Source of the DNA: Mangifera indica
Taxonomy: Eukaryota; Streptophyta; Magnoliopsida; Sapindales; Anacardiaceae
Reading direction: 5' to 3'
Assembly: GCF_011075055.1 (NCBI RefSeq)
Contig: NC_058153.1
Span: 8,866,001-8,930,000 of the forward strand
Length of the DNA stretch: 64,000 nucleotides
Made by a program: the position numbers and the translations under genes. Below, piece after piece: positions 32,083-43,560 of this stretch. Under the pieces are notes generated by a model. That model was not told the DNA's origin, did no database searches, and saw only the letters and a list, made by a program, of their open reading frames with translations. Positions within the stretch are counted from its first letter, which is position 1. Every line of letters begins with the position of its first letter.

Positions 32083-33262
32083 GAGTCGAATCAGGTTTCG
32101 TATCTATCTTTCTTGTGTTTTCGAGTAGGAATTCTCTTCTTCATTAGTTGTGATTTCGTTCTCTTGGTAATTTTGTTTTCGTTTTTTTATTGTGTTTTGG
32201 TGTCCTTGTTTCCATCAAATTCTTAAATTCTTGATTGTGTTTTTAGTGTCCTTGTTTCCATCAAATTCTTGAATTTGGATTAACCTTGGAATAGTCAAAT
32301 TCTAGGTTGTGTGGGTGTCTAATTGTCTTCTTGATTGATCCAAAAAAGAAAAATAAACGAAAAAAAAAGGAAAAAAAAAACGAAATAAATATATTGTTGA
32401 GGCCGAAAATATATATCCTTTGGGGAGTGAATTAGGGATTGGCTTTGTGTGGGATTCTTGACCTCTTGGGAAAGATTTTGTTGTTGCCGAAAGTGCAAGG
32501 GTAGTTCTTGGTGGAAATTATTGTTTGATTGCCTTGGTTTAAATTGCCTTGATTGTCAAAAAAAAAAACAGTAGCAAAAAAAAAACAGTGGGAAAAAGTG
32601 GGATTCTGAAATTGGGGAGAATAATCTTGGATTAGGATTGCCTTGTTTCCTTTAATCTTTAGGATAAGCATTGTAATTATCTAAGTTGGGAGATTGAGTT
32701 CTTGATTTGTTCCTAAAAATTTAATTTTTCCTTGAAAATTTTGGTAGTCCTAAATTAGGGGATTAGACCTTGGTTATTCCCTTAATTGCTTTGAATTTTT
32801 TTTTAGGAGGGGATTTTGTGTGATCTAAAGAAGTTATTTTCTTTCCTATTTTTGGCCAAGTAGTTTAAAAAAAATAGAAAAAAAAGCAAAAAAAAAAACG
32901 TTAAAAAAAAAAAAGGGAGAGATCAAGGAGAAAGTTAGCACACTTACCTCCTTTGAATTTGATTTCCTTTATTCTTGTCATCTCTTTTGAATCTCTTTCC
33001 CTTGACTATTCATTCTTGAAATTGTGTTTATTTTTTTCCGATTCTGAAAATTTTCTTTCTTCTTGAATCTTAGTCTCTTTATTTTAGTTGTCAGTAATCA
33101 TAACATAACCTAGATTGACTGGTGGTCGTTTGTCACAAGTACCATCTTGATTAGAGAGTTGGTGAGAACATTAGAGTGAAAACACGAGCGCGAGTGTAAA
33201 CACGTGAGGGAGCGTGTGAGGATTATTGTTCACAAACACATTTTGTTTTCAAAAATTATAAC
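32083..33262 (+). other. Long untranslated leader of D
   Basis: 1.2 kb without coding potential. It is T-rich, then has several A runs (around 32350-32380, 32560-32590, 32870-32920). It includes a 2 x 45-bp tandem duplication (32189-32278). No other feature is recognised. Confidence 0.7.
32189..32278. repeat. Tandem duplication, 2 x 45 bp, in leader of D
   Basis: GTGTCCTTGTTTCCATCAAA occurs in both units at the same offset, with a 45-bp period and few mismatches. Confidence 0.88.
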
Positions 33263-35192
33263 ATGGTAGAAGATTTGGGTAAAACCGAGGCTTTTACATT
33301 GCAAGCAATCCAACAAGATTTGGTATTATCTCCCACAATTCTTGCCCTTTGTGCAATGAGGAGCCGGAATGCATGGATCATCTCTTCTTTAGGTGTGCTT
33401 TTAGTTCCCAAATCTGGAATGAAGTGCTTAACCTATGTAATCAACACCTTAATCTCATGCCGTGGACCAATTTGATTGAGGAATTGGCTAGCAAATGGAA
33501 GGAGGACAACTTCAAGAATATTTTGAGTAAGGTGTGTTTTGGTGCAACCGTCTACCATATTTGGAAGGCTAGGAATGATATTTGTTTTGGAAGAGGTGGA
33601 GTTCCAAAGGAGAAAGTCACAATTCTTATAAAAGATTGTGTTAAAGTAAGGATAAGTTGTTTGAAGAAAGTGAATAAATCTAGTGAGAATGTGTCAATTG
33701 CAAATAATTGGGGTATCCCTCATTCAATATTTGAGGAGGCTTAGTATGGTGTTTCCCGTAAAGTGATTGTTTTGAGATGTATACTTGGATCTCTTTGATC
33801 CATTGTTTGTTTTTTAGAGCTTTCTTGTTTGTTTCGGCATAACCTAGGAGCTTGTCCTAGGTATGCTTGTGTAAAGCTTAATCTAGGGGCTTTGTCCTAG
33901 ATAAGCTCTTGTATATCCTTTCTTTGGTATAAATTTATTATTACTTACCAAAAAAAAAAAAGTTTGAGCGACTTTTTAATGTAATAGGGAGTGTTAACGA
34001 TAGATTAGACAAATTAGAGTAGCAACAGAGTGACAGAGGGGAAAGTAGTACAACTAAAGGTAGGAGAAAAGCACCAGTAGTGAGGGATGAGGATAGGATA
34101 GTTACCGACAGTGAGGATGATGGAATAAGTGATAGGTTGAATAATATAAGGAGTAAAGGAGGACATCGAAGTCATAGAAATAGTATGTATAGAGAGGGTA
34201 GGTAGAGTGATAGTAACCTCAATAGCATTAGGATGAAAATTCCACCTTTTTAGGGTAGAAACGATCCAGAAGCCTACTTAGATTAGGAGCAAAAAGTAAA
34301 TCAGGTTTTTGATATACATAGGTATTCCGAGGAGAAAAAGGTGAAGTTGGCTGCTGTAGAATTCACTGATTATGCTAGCATTTGATGGGACTAGTTGTTG
34401 AAAAGTAAACGTAGGAGCTTGGGTAGACCCATAAATACTTGGGATGATATGAAGAGTGTAATGAGGCAGCGTTTTGTTCCTAGTCACTACCATAGGGATT
34501 TACTTCAGAAGTTACAGGGGCTTAGGCAAGGGACCAAAAGTGTGGAGGACTATCACAAGGAGATGGAGATAGCCATGATTAGGGCTAATATAGAGGAAGA
34601 TAAGGAAACCACTATGGCTAGGTTTTTAAATGGGTTGAATAGGGAAATAGCAAATGTTGTAGAGCTCCAACACTATGTAGAGCTAGAGGATTTGGTACAT
34701 ATGGTGATGAAGGTAGAAAGACAATTACAGCGTAAGGGTAAAAAGGATGTAGTTTCCTATTCTAGTCTTGGAAAACCGAATGTGTCAAAGAGAGATGATA
34801 GGCCACCTTTTAAGCCAAAAATTGAGTACTCTAAACCTAAGGGAGAGGAGTCTAGTCGAGAAAAGTCTAGTATTAAACCCAAACCATCAAAGAAGAATAG
34901 TGAGATAAAATGTTTTAAGTGTTTGGGTAGGGGTCACATAGCTTCCCAATATCCTAACAAAAGAACTATGGTGTTGAGAGAGGATGGTGAATATGAGACA
35001 GAGGAAGAGTCTAGTGATGAGTCTATGCCACCAATAGAGGATGCTAGTGATGTAGAGTTGGAGTATGCAGTAGAGGGTGAGGCATTAGTGTCTGGGAGAG
35101 CTTTGAGTTTACACTATAAGGAAGAAAATGACAAGCAAAGAGAGAATATTTTCATACTAAATGTCATGCGAAGGGTAAGGTGTGTACTTTAA
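33263..35192 (+). pseudogene. Element D Gag, broken and split by a LINE
   Basis: Starts with MVEDLGKTEAFTLQ at 33263, is cut at 33322 by a LINE, and resumes at 33962. Stops lie at about 34018, 34199 and 34250-34285. 34395-35192 is open, with the capsid C-terminal part (RQRFVPSHYHRDLLQKLQGL, VEDYHKEMEIAMIRANIEED) and a zinc knuckle CFKCLGRGHIASQY whose last Cys is Tyr. A frameshift near 35150 separates gag from protease. The VELQHYVELEDLVHM block recalls CRM/Reina-group elements. Confidence 0.88.
33323..33961 (+). mobile_element. 5'-truncated LINE in D's gag, with zf-RVT end and poly(A)
   Basis: 639-bp insertion. 33349-33744 is open and encodes MCNEEPECMDHLFFRCAFSS and the same C-terminus as the LINE at 15300. 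The tail has two strong hairpins (33842-33862 and 33881-33902) and poly(A) to 33961. The likely duplication, AAGATTTG/AAAGTTTG, has decayed. Same family as 15300-16051 and 20903-20970. Confidence 0.92.
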
Positions 35193-35740
35193 TTATAGAT
35201 GGGGGTAGTTGCACGAACGTAGCCAGTACTGAACTTGTAGAAAAACATAGTTTAACCACAATCAAACACCCTAGACCTTATAAGCTTCAATGGTTGAATG
35301 ACTGTGGAGAAATTAGGGTGAACAAACAAGTAGTGGTGGCTTTGTCTGTGGGTAAGTATCAAGATAAGGTGTTGTGTGATGTAGTACCCATGCATGCTGG
35401 ACACATCTTGTTAGGGAGACCATGACAATATGATAGAAAGGTAACACATGACAGATTTAAGAATAGATACTCTTCCATGATGAGCCATAAACTCATCACA
35501 CTTGTACCATTGTCATCAAAGTAAGTTTTTGAGGATCAAGTGAGGAGAAGAAAGATGAAAGAAGAGAGAAAAGAAAATGAGAGTGAAAACAAAAAGAGAG
35601 AAAATGTGAATGAAGATGAGCGAAGAAAAAATAAGGCCGAAAAGAGGGGAAAGGAAAAAAGGGTGAGCAATTTAGCCATGAGAGAAAAAACAAGAGAGAA
35701 AATAAAGAGCAAAAAAAAGGGAGTTTTTATGGGAAGATGA
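35152..35740 (+). pseudogene. Element D protease and charged linker
   Basis: Protease LIIDGGSCTNVAS (about 35191-35230) and VLCDVVPMHAGHILLGRP, ending at a stop at 35423-35425. The active-site triplet reads Asp-Gly-Gly instead of Asp-Ser-Gly; from general knowledge this form recurs in this plant lineage, so I do not call it damage. 35520-35740 encodes an extremely Lys/Glu/Arg/Asn-rich linker leading to RT, a low-complexity stretch. Confidence 0.8.
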
Positions 35741-36801
35741 GTGATGTGCGGACTGCCCTTGTGACTAAACAGTATCCATTATTGTTAGTTTACAAGGAAA
35801 GTTTTATATTTTTCACTAATGTTGACAATTCTCTTCCTAGTGTGTTTGTTTCTCTTTTACAAGAGTTTGAAGACGTATTCCCTGAGGAGATTCCTGATGG
35901 ACTACCTCCAATTCGTGGGATCGAGCACCAGATCGACTTCATACTTGGAGCAGCGATACCCAACCGACCAGCCTATAGAAGTAATCCCGAGGAGATAAAG
36001 GAGCTTCGAAGGCAAGTGGAGGAGTTGATGAAGAAGGGATATGTGAAAGAGAGCATGAGTCCGTGTGCCGTACCAGTGATTCTAATACCTAAGAAGGATG
36101 GGACATAGAGAATGTGCATTGATTGTCGAGCCATTAACAAAATCACTATAAAGTATCACTATCCTATACTTAGGTTAGATGATATGCTTGATGAGTTGCA
36201 TGGATCTTGTATCTTTTCCAAAATTGATTTAAAAAGTGGGTATCATCAGATTAGGATGAAAGAGAGGGATGAATGGAAAACTGCTTTTAAAACCAAGCAT
36301 GGACTATATGAATGGTTGGTAATGTCATTTGGGCTTACTAATGCACCTAGTACGTTTATGAGATTAATGAACCATGTCTTGCGTGCATTTATTGGCAAAT
36401 TTGTAGTTGTTTATTTTGATGATATTCTCATTTATAGTTGTAGTCTAGATGAGCATATAGGACATGTGCATGATGTTTTACTTGTGCTTAGGAAAGAGAG
36501 GTTATTTGGTAATCTTAAGAAATGTTCTTTTTGCACTAACCAAGTTGTGTTCCTAGGATTTGTGGTTTCATCTAACGGAATTAAGGTAGATGAGGAGAAG
36601 GTCAAGGCTATCCGAGAGTGGCCAACACCTACTTCTGTGACTGAGGTTAGGAGTTTTCATAGTTTAGCTAGTTTTTATAGGAGATTTGTAAGAGACTTTA
36701 GTACACTAGCGGCACCACTAACTGAAGTTATTAAAAAGAATGTAAGATTTAGGTGGGGTGAGGATCAAGAGCGTGCATTTGGATTAATTAAGATAAGTTA
36801 A
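35737..36801 (+). pseudogene. Element D reverse transcriptase, broken
   Basis: [26 protein letters not shown], then a stop at 36106-36108 where a Tyr codon is expected, then [54 protein letters not shown], and the catalytic YFDDILIYS (about 36412-36440). A frameshift near 36795 ends it before RNase H. Confidence 0.9.
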
Positions 36802-38549
36802 GTTCTGCACCTTTACTTGCACTACCTGATTTTTCTAAACCATTTGAGCTTGAGTGTGATGCTTCAGGTATTGGTATTGGAGCTGTTTTGATGCAGGAAA
36901 ATAGACCTATAGCGTATTTCAGTGAGAAGCTCAACGGACCTGCTTTGAAGTGTCCTACTTATGACAAGGAGTTGTACGCTTTGGTGAAAGCGTTGGAGAC
37001 GTGGCAGCATTACCTTTGGCCACGTGAGTTCGTCATCAGGACAGATCATGAGTCTTTAAAACATTTAAAGGGACAAGGTAAGTTGAACAAGAGACATGCA
37101 AGGTGGGTTGAATACATCGAATCTTTTCCTTATGTCATTCATTACAAACAAGGTAAGGAAAATGTTATGGCAGATGCGTTATCTCGCAGGTATACTCTAA
37201 TCTCAACTTTAGATACTAAATTACTTGGTTTGGAGTATATGAAGGATTTGTATGTGAATGATTCTGACTTTTCCAGTATTTATGAAGCTTGTGAGAAGAC
37301 TGCATTTGGTAAATTTTATAGGCATGATGGTTATTTATTTCGTGAAAACAGATTATGTGTGCCTATGAGTTCCTTACGTGAATTGTTTGTGAGGGAAGCA
37401 CATGGGGGTGGATTAATGGGTCATTTCGGTATAGCTAAGACTTTAGACGTACTACAAGAGCATTTTTTTTTGCCACATATGAAACGAGATATAGAGCGTG
37501 TTTGTACTCGTTGTATTAAGTGTAAATAGGCCCAGTCTAGAGTCTTACGCCATGATTTATATACACCTTTACCTATTCCTATTGTACCTTGGGAGGATAG
37601 TTCTATGGACTTTGTTTTAGGATTCCCTAGGTCTAGGAAGGGTAGTGATTCGGTTTTTGTCGTAGTTGATAGGTTTTCAAAAATGGCACACTTTATTCCA
37701 TGTCGTAAAACTGATGATGCAACTTACATTGCTGATTTGTTTGTGCGTTTGCATGGAGTTCCAAGAAGTATTGTATCTAATCGTGATGTGAAGTTCATAA
37801 GTTATTTTTGAAAGGTATTATGGGGTAAGTTAGGTACTAAACTACTATTTTCTACAACTTGTCACCCACAGACGGATGGACAAACAGAGGTAGTTAATAG
37901 AACTTTATCTCAGTTATTACGTGCTGTATTAGAAAAGAATTTGAGAACTTGGGAGGATAACTTGCCATATGTAGAATTTGTATATAATAGGGTGGTGCAT
38001 ACATCTACTGGTCATTCACCTTTTGAAGTTGTTTATGGCTTTAATCCATTTACACCTTTGGACTTGTTACCTTTACCTATTGAGGAACGTACCAGTTTAG
38101 ACGGCAAAAGGAAGGCAAAGTTAGTTCGACAACTTCATGAGAAAGTTAGACAAAATATTGAGAAGAGGACTGAGCAATATGTCAAACAAGCTAACAAAGG
38201 AAGGCACAAGGTGGTCTTCCAACCTGGTGATTGGGTTTGGGTGCATATGCGGAAGGAACGGTTTCCATCCCAACGCAGATGTAAATTGCATCTGAGAGGC
38301 GATGGTCCATTTAAAGTACTCGAGCGGATCAATGATAATGCTTATAGATTAGATCTTCCAGGTGAGTATAATATAAGTGCTACTTTTAATGTTTCTGACT
38401 TATCTCCTTTTGATGATGCAGATTTGAGGACAAATCCTTTTCAAGAGGGAGGGGATGATAGAGGCATCGTAGAAGCATCGAGCCATCAAGGAGATCTGTT
38501 ACATATTCCGATTGGGCCAATTACAAGGAGCAAAGCTAAGAAGATGTAA
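36800..38549 (+). pseudogene. Element D RNase H and integrase, broken, ending inside the 3' LTR
   Basis: RNase H ([30 protein letters not shown]), then the integrase zinc site ([10 protein letters not shown]...CTRCIKCK) with TAG at 37527-37529. The core follows with [23 protein letters not shown] and then TGA at 37809-37811, and [12 protein letters not shown]. Four codons are missing in frame near 37738. The C-terminal block is [10 protein letters not shown]...[10 protein letters not shown]...DLSPFD. The tail [11 protein letters not shown] is LTR-encoded and ends at a TAA (38547-38549) that is CAA in the 5' LTR. Confidence 0.9.
38443..38455 (+). promoter_or_regulatory. Polypurine tract of D
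   Basis: AAGAGGGAGGGGA directly before the 3' LTR, inside the pol frame. Confidence 0.88.
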
Positions 38550-39283
38550 CAAGCCTTATTTGGACTCGTGGAGGACTTGGAGACTAAGATCAGCTCACTC
38601 AAGGATGATTGGATGCTTGAAGGAGCCAATAGAGAGATCAACTTGATTCAGGCCCAAGCTTATGTGCGAGCAAACTTTGAACGGTCATAACTTTTGATCC
38701 AGGAGGAGTTACGGGGCCTGTAATATATCAACTCAAAGCTCGTTTCGAGGTCTATAATCACAACTAGCTTTGCTAGTTGCACCCAACTTGGAGGCCCAAA
38801 TAACGTCATTTCAGCCCGTATTTCATAGTTTTTTGTTTACCCAAATTTAGGATTTTCAGTTTTATGATTTTGAGCTTGTTTGTGATTGGGCTAGACTTTA
38901 TTGAGCCCAAGTGACATCTTTTCTTTTAATTTAATTAGTGCTTTGGGTAGTTACTTAGGTAATAGGCTTGGGAAGTTTGGAAGTCCATTGGGTCATGGGT
39001 AGTTTAGGGTTAAGTTGGCATTATACTATAAAAACAAAACATTTCACGATGAATAAAACTTTTTTTTGGCTGATTTTTCACAAATAGATTGCTTACTATT
39101 GAGTTTACAATCTTTGAACTTATCAAGCTTGTCTTGTGGCGTTCACCATTCTCAATACCAAGGTTCGTTCGATTCCATATCGATTCGGATTAAGGTTTAA
39201 TTACGTGATGAAACCGATTCAATCCTGGGAAAAATATCTTCTTGAGTGTTGGGTCTTGTGTCAAATCATCAAGGTTCGCATCA
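38456..39283 (+). repeat. 3' LTR of D (828 bp)
   Basis: TGATAGAGG to TCGCATCA, followed by AGTAT and then F1's LTR. It carries the undeleted 48-bp segment and the uninterrupted CGAGC site. Confidence 0.93.
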
Positions 39284-41016
39284 AGTATTAATCTCTTCCA
39301 TACTCAGCATGTCTAGGCTATTCATATGTCAAATAATTGACACGGATACGCATTAAACACATATCAAAATTCTCTTTTTTTACCCATTTATTCATTTCCT
39401 TACTATACAAATATGATTCACTCGTTATGATTTATGCATGTATGAGTGTCATGACTTTTTTTTTTATTTTCTGATCGTACATCTTTCTCAACTATTTATT
39501 AGCCACATAGGCTTGCATACATGATTCTAATGCAAATGACTTTCATAAAATATTTACTAATTCTTTCTCTCTTCTTTTTTTTTTCAAATATTTTCATTGA
39601 CCGGTTTAGACTACATATGACAGTACTTACAGTCACCATACAAGGTACAATTCTCTCTTACACGCATATTTCACATTTTTTTCTTTGTTGTCCATATAGT
39701 ACAACTGATTTTTTTTTTTTGCTGTCCATACAGTACAACCAATATCTTTCTTTGCTGTCCACATAGTACAACTCACGTGTAAGAAATTTTAAGCATGTTT
39801 TCTACTTTCCTGTATCATATGAGTCATTATAAAACCAAAAGCACTTGTTTTCCATTTTTCGAAAATATGCATAACTTAGAAAATATTTTTCCTCTTTCTT
39901 TATTTTTTTCTAAAATCATATATGCTATGATTCCTCATGTATGCATATATAACCATAATATGAAATATGCCCATTCATTGTTTTTCCTTATTCTTTTCAT
40001 TCCTTATCAAACATCATATTATTTTCTCATGCATTTATATATATCTTATGCATTAAATTAATTTCAACTATACAATGTAGGCTTAATATAAGGGTTATTA
40101 CACATATCATGCACATAATTAAGCAAAATTAACCTATATCACATAAAAATTACATGCTTACTTTTAGTGCAAATTCTTTCATCAATTCATCATTCCTCAT
40201 ATATTTAACACACAAAATCCATTAACCTAACCCTAGGAATATGAAATGTCTAAAATACCCTTATGGCCAAAAATTACATCATGAATCATAATGAATTCCT
40301 TTATCCTTTTAAGCATAAATCACCTTAATTCTAATACATTACACACTTATATAAGTAAAGGTTATTTAAATAACCTAACTCAAATTATTTTAAGTATGTA
40401 AAGTATAAAATTTTTACATTTTCTTTGCTAATTAGGTGATTTAAGCTTACCCTCATTCTTTTCTTCTTCCTAGCAACCTTAATTAACCAAAAATATAATC
40501 ATCCATCAAAACCCTAAACTTGACATCTCTTAAAAATTAAACTTTTTACCTTAGAACTTACTAGAATTGATAGATCTACACTTTTTATAATTGGAGGCTC
40601 TAGAAATTAGGTGGTTTAGCTAGGTTTTTTGATGAATTTTGCTTGAAGGAAAATTTTTAGCTAAAACTATGGAGACTCTAGGCTAAGGAAGAAGAAAATC
40701 AATAGTTAATGGGTTTTATAAGCCTTTTGGACCAATTTGCCCTTGACCTTTTCCAAAAATGACTATTTTATCCTTAGCTAATTACCAAAAACCCTTAGCA
40801 TCACCATATAATTTCAAGTGTGCAATTCAATTTTCATTCCCACTTTGTCTCTTAAATCCTTTTAAAATGACCATTTTACTCCCTTTGAAAATTATTGTTC
40901 ATTTAGTAATTTTCTATAATTCTTTTACAATTTCTTTAAACAATAAGTTATAAAATCAACTCTAGGGGGAATTTTGGAAGTGGAGTTTACTGACATACCT
41001 GAATCTGGGTGTTACA

Positions 41017-42188
41017 GTAAAAGGAAGGCAGAGTTAGTTCGACAGTTTCATGAGAAAGTTAGGCAAAATATTGAAAGGAGAACTGAACAATATGCCAAAC
41101 AAGCTAACAAAGGAAGGCACAAGGTGGTCTTCCAACTTGGTGATTAGATTTGGGTGCACATGCAGAAGGAACGGTTTCCATCTCAATGCAAATCTAAGTT
41201 GCATCTGAAGGGTGATAGTCCATTTCAAGTACTCGAGTGGATCAACGATAATGCCTATAGATTGGATCTTCCAGGTAAGTATAATATAAGTGCTACTTTT
41301 AATATTTTTGACCTATCTCCTTTTGATGATGCAAATTTGAGGACAAATCCTTTTCAAGAGGGAGGGAATGATGAAGGCATCGTAGGAGCATTGAGCCATC
41401 AAAGAGATCTGCTACATATTCCGGTTGGGCCAATTATGAGGAGTAGAGTTAAAAAGATGCAACATGCCTTAGTTGGGCTTGTGGAGGGCTTAGAGATTAA
41501 AACCAGCTCACTCAAGGATGAGTGGATGCTTGAAGGAGCCAACAGAGAGGTTAACTTGATTCAAGCCTAAGCCTTTACACAGACAAACTTTGAATGGTCA
41601 TAACTTTTGATTTTGAAGGAGTTGCGGGGCTTATAATATATCAACACGAAGATTGTTTCAAGCTCTATAAAACAACCAACTTGCTGGTTGCACCCGATTT
41701 GGGAGGCCAAATAAAAACCATTCAATGTGTATTATGCAATTTTTATTTTACCAAATTTAAGATTTTCAGTTTTTATGACTTTAATCTTGTTTGTGACTAG
41801 ACTAGACTTTGTTGAGCCTAATTGATATATTTTCTTTTAATTTAATTAGTATTTTGGGTAGTTAATTAGGTAATGGGCTTGGGAAGTTTGGAAGTCCATT
41901 ACATTATGGGTAGTTTAAGATTAAGTTGACATTGTACTATAAAAACTAAAATTTTCATGATGAATAGATCTTTTAGCCGACTTTCACAATAGATTGCTTA
42001 CTGTTGAGTTTACAATCTTTGAACTTATCAAGATTTGTCTTATGGCATTCACCATGAACGATGCCAAGATTTGTTTGATTCCATATCGATTCGGGTCAAG
42101 GTTTAATTACGTGACAAAATCGATTCAATCCTAGGGAAATATCTTCTTGAGTGTTAGGTCTTGTGTCAAATCATCAAGGTTTGCATCA
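41017..42188 (+). mobile_element. Family-D remnant E: integrase C-terminus plus 3' LTR
   Basis: Starts at F1's LTR edge within integrase (near D's 38105). The C-terminal frame is open at 41154-41570 ([50 protein letters not shown]) and continues about 67 codons into the LTR (41369-42188, 820 bp, TGATGAAGG...TTTGCATCA), ending NREVNLIQA. An earlier stop lies near 41145. A LINE tail follows at 42189. Confidence 0.87.
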
Positions 42189-42705
42189 CTTTGTCTTGCA
42201 ACATCAGTTTACATTTTTTGGAAGGAAAGGAATGATCATGTATTCTCCAGAGGAGAGACTAATAAGGAGTACTTAGTTAATAAAATCAAAATAGTGGTGA
42301 AAGATAAAGTAGCAGAACTAACAAGAATTGCTCTCACCCAAGAAAATGAGCACATTGCTGGAATTTGGAAGCTACTGAAGATTATCTTCAAGTCAGTAGA
42401 GTCTTTTGTCCAACTATGATTAAGGCAGTTGTTTTGTCTATTTGGGGGAAGTTGTTAGGTTTGGGTTCCCTTTCTTTAGCCTTATCTAGTTGATCCCATA
42501 ATGAGGTACATAAGAGAGTAGTATTTTTGTTTAGTTGATGTTTTGTTGCTCTTTTGGTTATTCTTCGCTTCTTCATCTAGGGACATGTCCTTTGGGTTGA
42601 AGCTTGTATCTTCTTTCTTTCCTTCATGTGGTTTTGGCATGTAAGTAAAGCTTTTGCTTGTAATTTTTGGTTCTTTAATATATTTATTTAATTACTCAAA
42701 AAAAA
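42189..42705 (+). mobile_element. LINE 3' end fragment (third LINE type)
   Basis: Encodes LCLATSVYIFWKERNDHVFS, a plant LINE ORF2 C-terminal block, to a stop at 42417-42419, then about 280 bp of tail and a short A run (42698-42705). The tail differs from the 15300 and 45626 LINE families. Its left edge is the E LTR, so E may have inserted into it. No duplication found. Confidence 0.75.
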
Positions 42706-43560
42706 TGTTGTAACATATGCATTATCTCATAGGTATGCACTCATATCTACTTTGAATGTAAAATTATTAGGTTTTAAGCATATTAAGGATCTATATGTTA
42801 GTGATCCTGATTTTACTAATGTGTTTAGTGCTTGTGAGAACACTACGTTTTGGAAGTTTTATAGGTATGAAGGGAATTTATTTAGAGAAAATAGATTATG
42901 TATCCCGCAAGGATTTTAAAGAGAGCTGCTAGTTAGAAGGGCACATGGGGATGGTTTAATGGACACTTTGGAGTTAGGAAAAATTTAGATGTCTTAAATG
43001 AGCATTTTTTTGGCCACACATGAAGAGAGATGTTAAGCTAATTTGTGAGAAATGCATAACATGTAAGCAGTTCATGTCTAGAGTTTTGCCCCATGGTTTG
43101 TATATGCTTTTGCCCATGCCTAGTAAACCTTGGATTGATATTTCTATGGGTTTTGTATTGGGCTTATGTAGGACCAAAAAGGTTTGAGATTTTGTGTTTG
43201 TTGTGGTTGATAGGTTTTCGAAGATAGCTCACTTCATACCATGTCACAAAATCGATGATGCAATAAACATTGTTGCTTATTCTTCAAAAAGGTTATGCAA
43301 CTTCATGGAATGCCACAGTCAATAGTTTTAGATCAAGATATGAATTTTTTTTTTTTGCTAAATCAGATTAAGATATGAAGTTCTTAAGCTATTTTTGTTG
43401 GAAACTAAACTCTAAACTTTGTGGGGAAAGTTGGGAACTAAACTCTTATTTTCTACTACTTCTTATCCATAAACTGATGAGCAAACGAAAGTGTTTAATA
43501 AGACTTTAACTACTTTGTTGCGTTCTACAATCCAAAAGAATTTGAAGAGTTCATCAACAA
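42703..43560 (+). pseudogene. Family-D remnant: RNase H end and integrase, heavily decayed
   Basis: Follows D's 37165-37930 in order: HALSHRYALISTL-like start, [21 protein letters not shown], the integrase zinc region and the VVDRF block, with many stops and frameshifts. The core Asp region (near 43331) is broken by a 21-bp insertion. A small extra segment near 43398-43425 repeats AACTAAACTCT. Confidence 0.78.
43345..43365 (-). mobile_element. 21-bp micro-insertion with 14-bp duplication
   Basis: GATCAAGATATGAA at 43331-43344 and GATTAAGATATGAA at 43366-43379 flank twelve T plus GCTAAATCA. This has the form of a minus-strand LINE insertion that kept only poly(A) and nine bases. Confidence 0.78.

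Larger units (their letters stand above)
30290..39283 (+). mobile_element. Ty3/gypsy element D, complete layout, broken, in F1's LTR
   Basis: Plus-strand element: 5' LTR (30290-32067), primer site, leader, gag, protease, RT, RNase H, integrase, polypurine tract and 3' LTR (38456-39283). It is flanked by AGTAC (30285-30289) and AGTAT (39284-39288). The LTRs differ at about 30 of 780 aligned bases (3.8%) plus a 48-bp deletion, so D is much older than B or C. Its 5' LTR holds a family-A solo LTR and its gag holds a LINE. Frames are broken in many places. Confidence 0.93.
26451..41016 (-). mobile_element. Tekay/Del-type chromovirus F1, left end lost, carrying element D in its LTR
   Basis: Minus-strand element with gag, protease, RT and part of RNase H (26451-29492), a primer site and a 5' LTR (29728-41016). 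Integrase and the 3' LTR are missing at a joint near 26444. Element D (30290-39283) is inserted in the LTR. Protein order and motifs match F3, and the family signatures ([35 protein letters not shown]) are those of the Tekay lineage. Confidence 0.9.
29728..41016 (-). repeat. 5' LTR of F1, split by element D
   Basis: 29728-30289 and 39289-41016 together form a roughly 2,290-bp LTR, TGTAACC...GGTGTTACA on the plus strand, matching F3's LTRs and the solo LTR at 47672-50099. It holds three copies of the 31-33 bp GTCC-A-ACAGTACAAC repeat (about 39675-39775). Beyond 41016 lies family-D integrase sequence, so F1 landed in a D-type element. Confidence 0.9.

Noticed and set aside
35540..35740. Lys/Glu-rich reading frame as a separate nuclear protein
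   Set aside because: It is the charged linker between D's protease and RT, in the right place and frame region.
39521..40061. Short plus-strand frames with hydrophobic residues (also 52514-52750, 59452-59872)
   Set aside because: They lie in T-rich Tekay LTR sequence and shift between copies, so they are composition effects.
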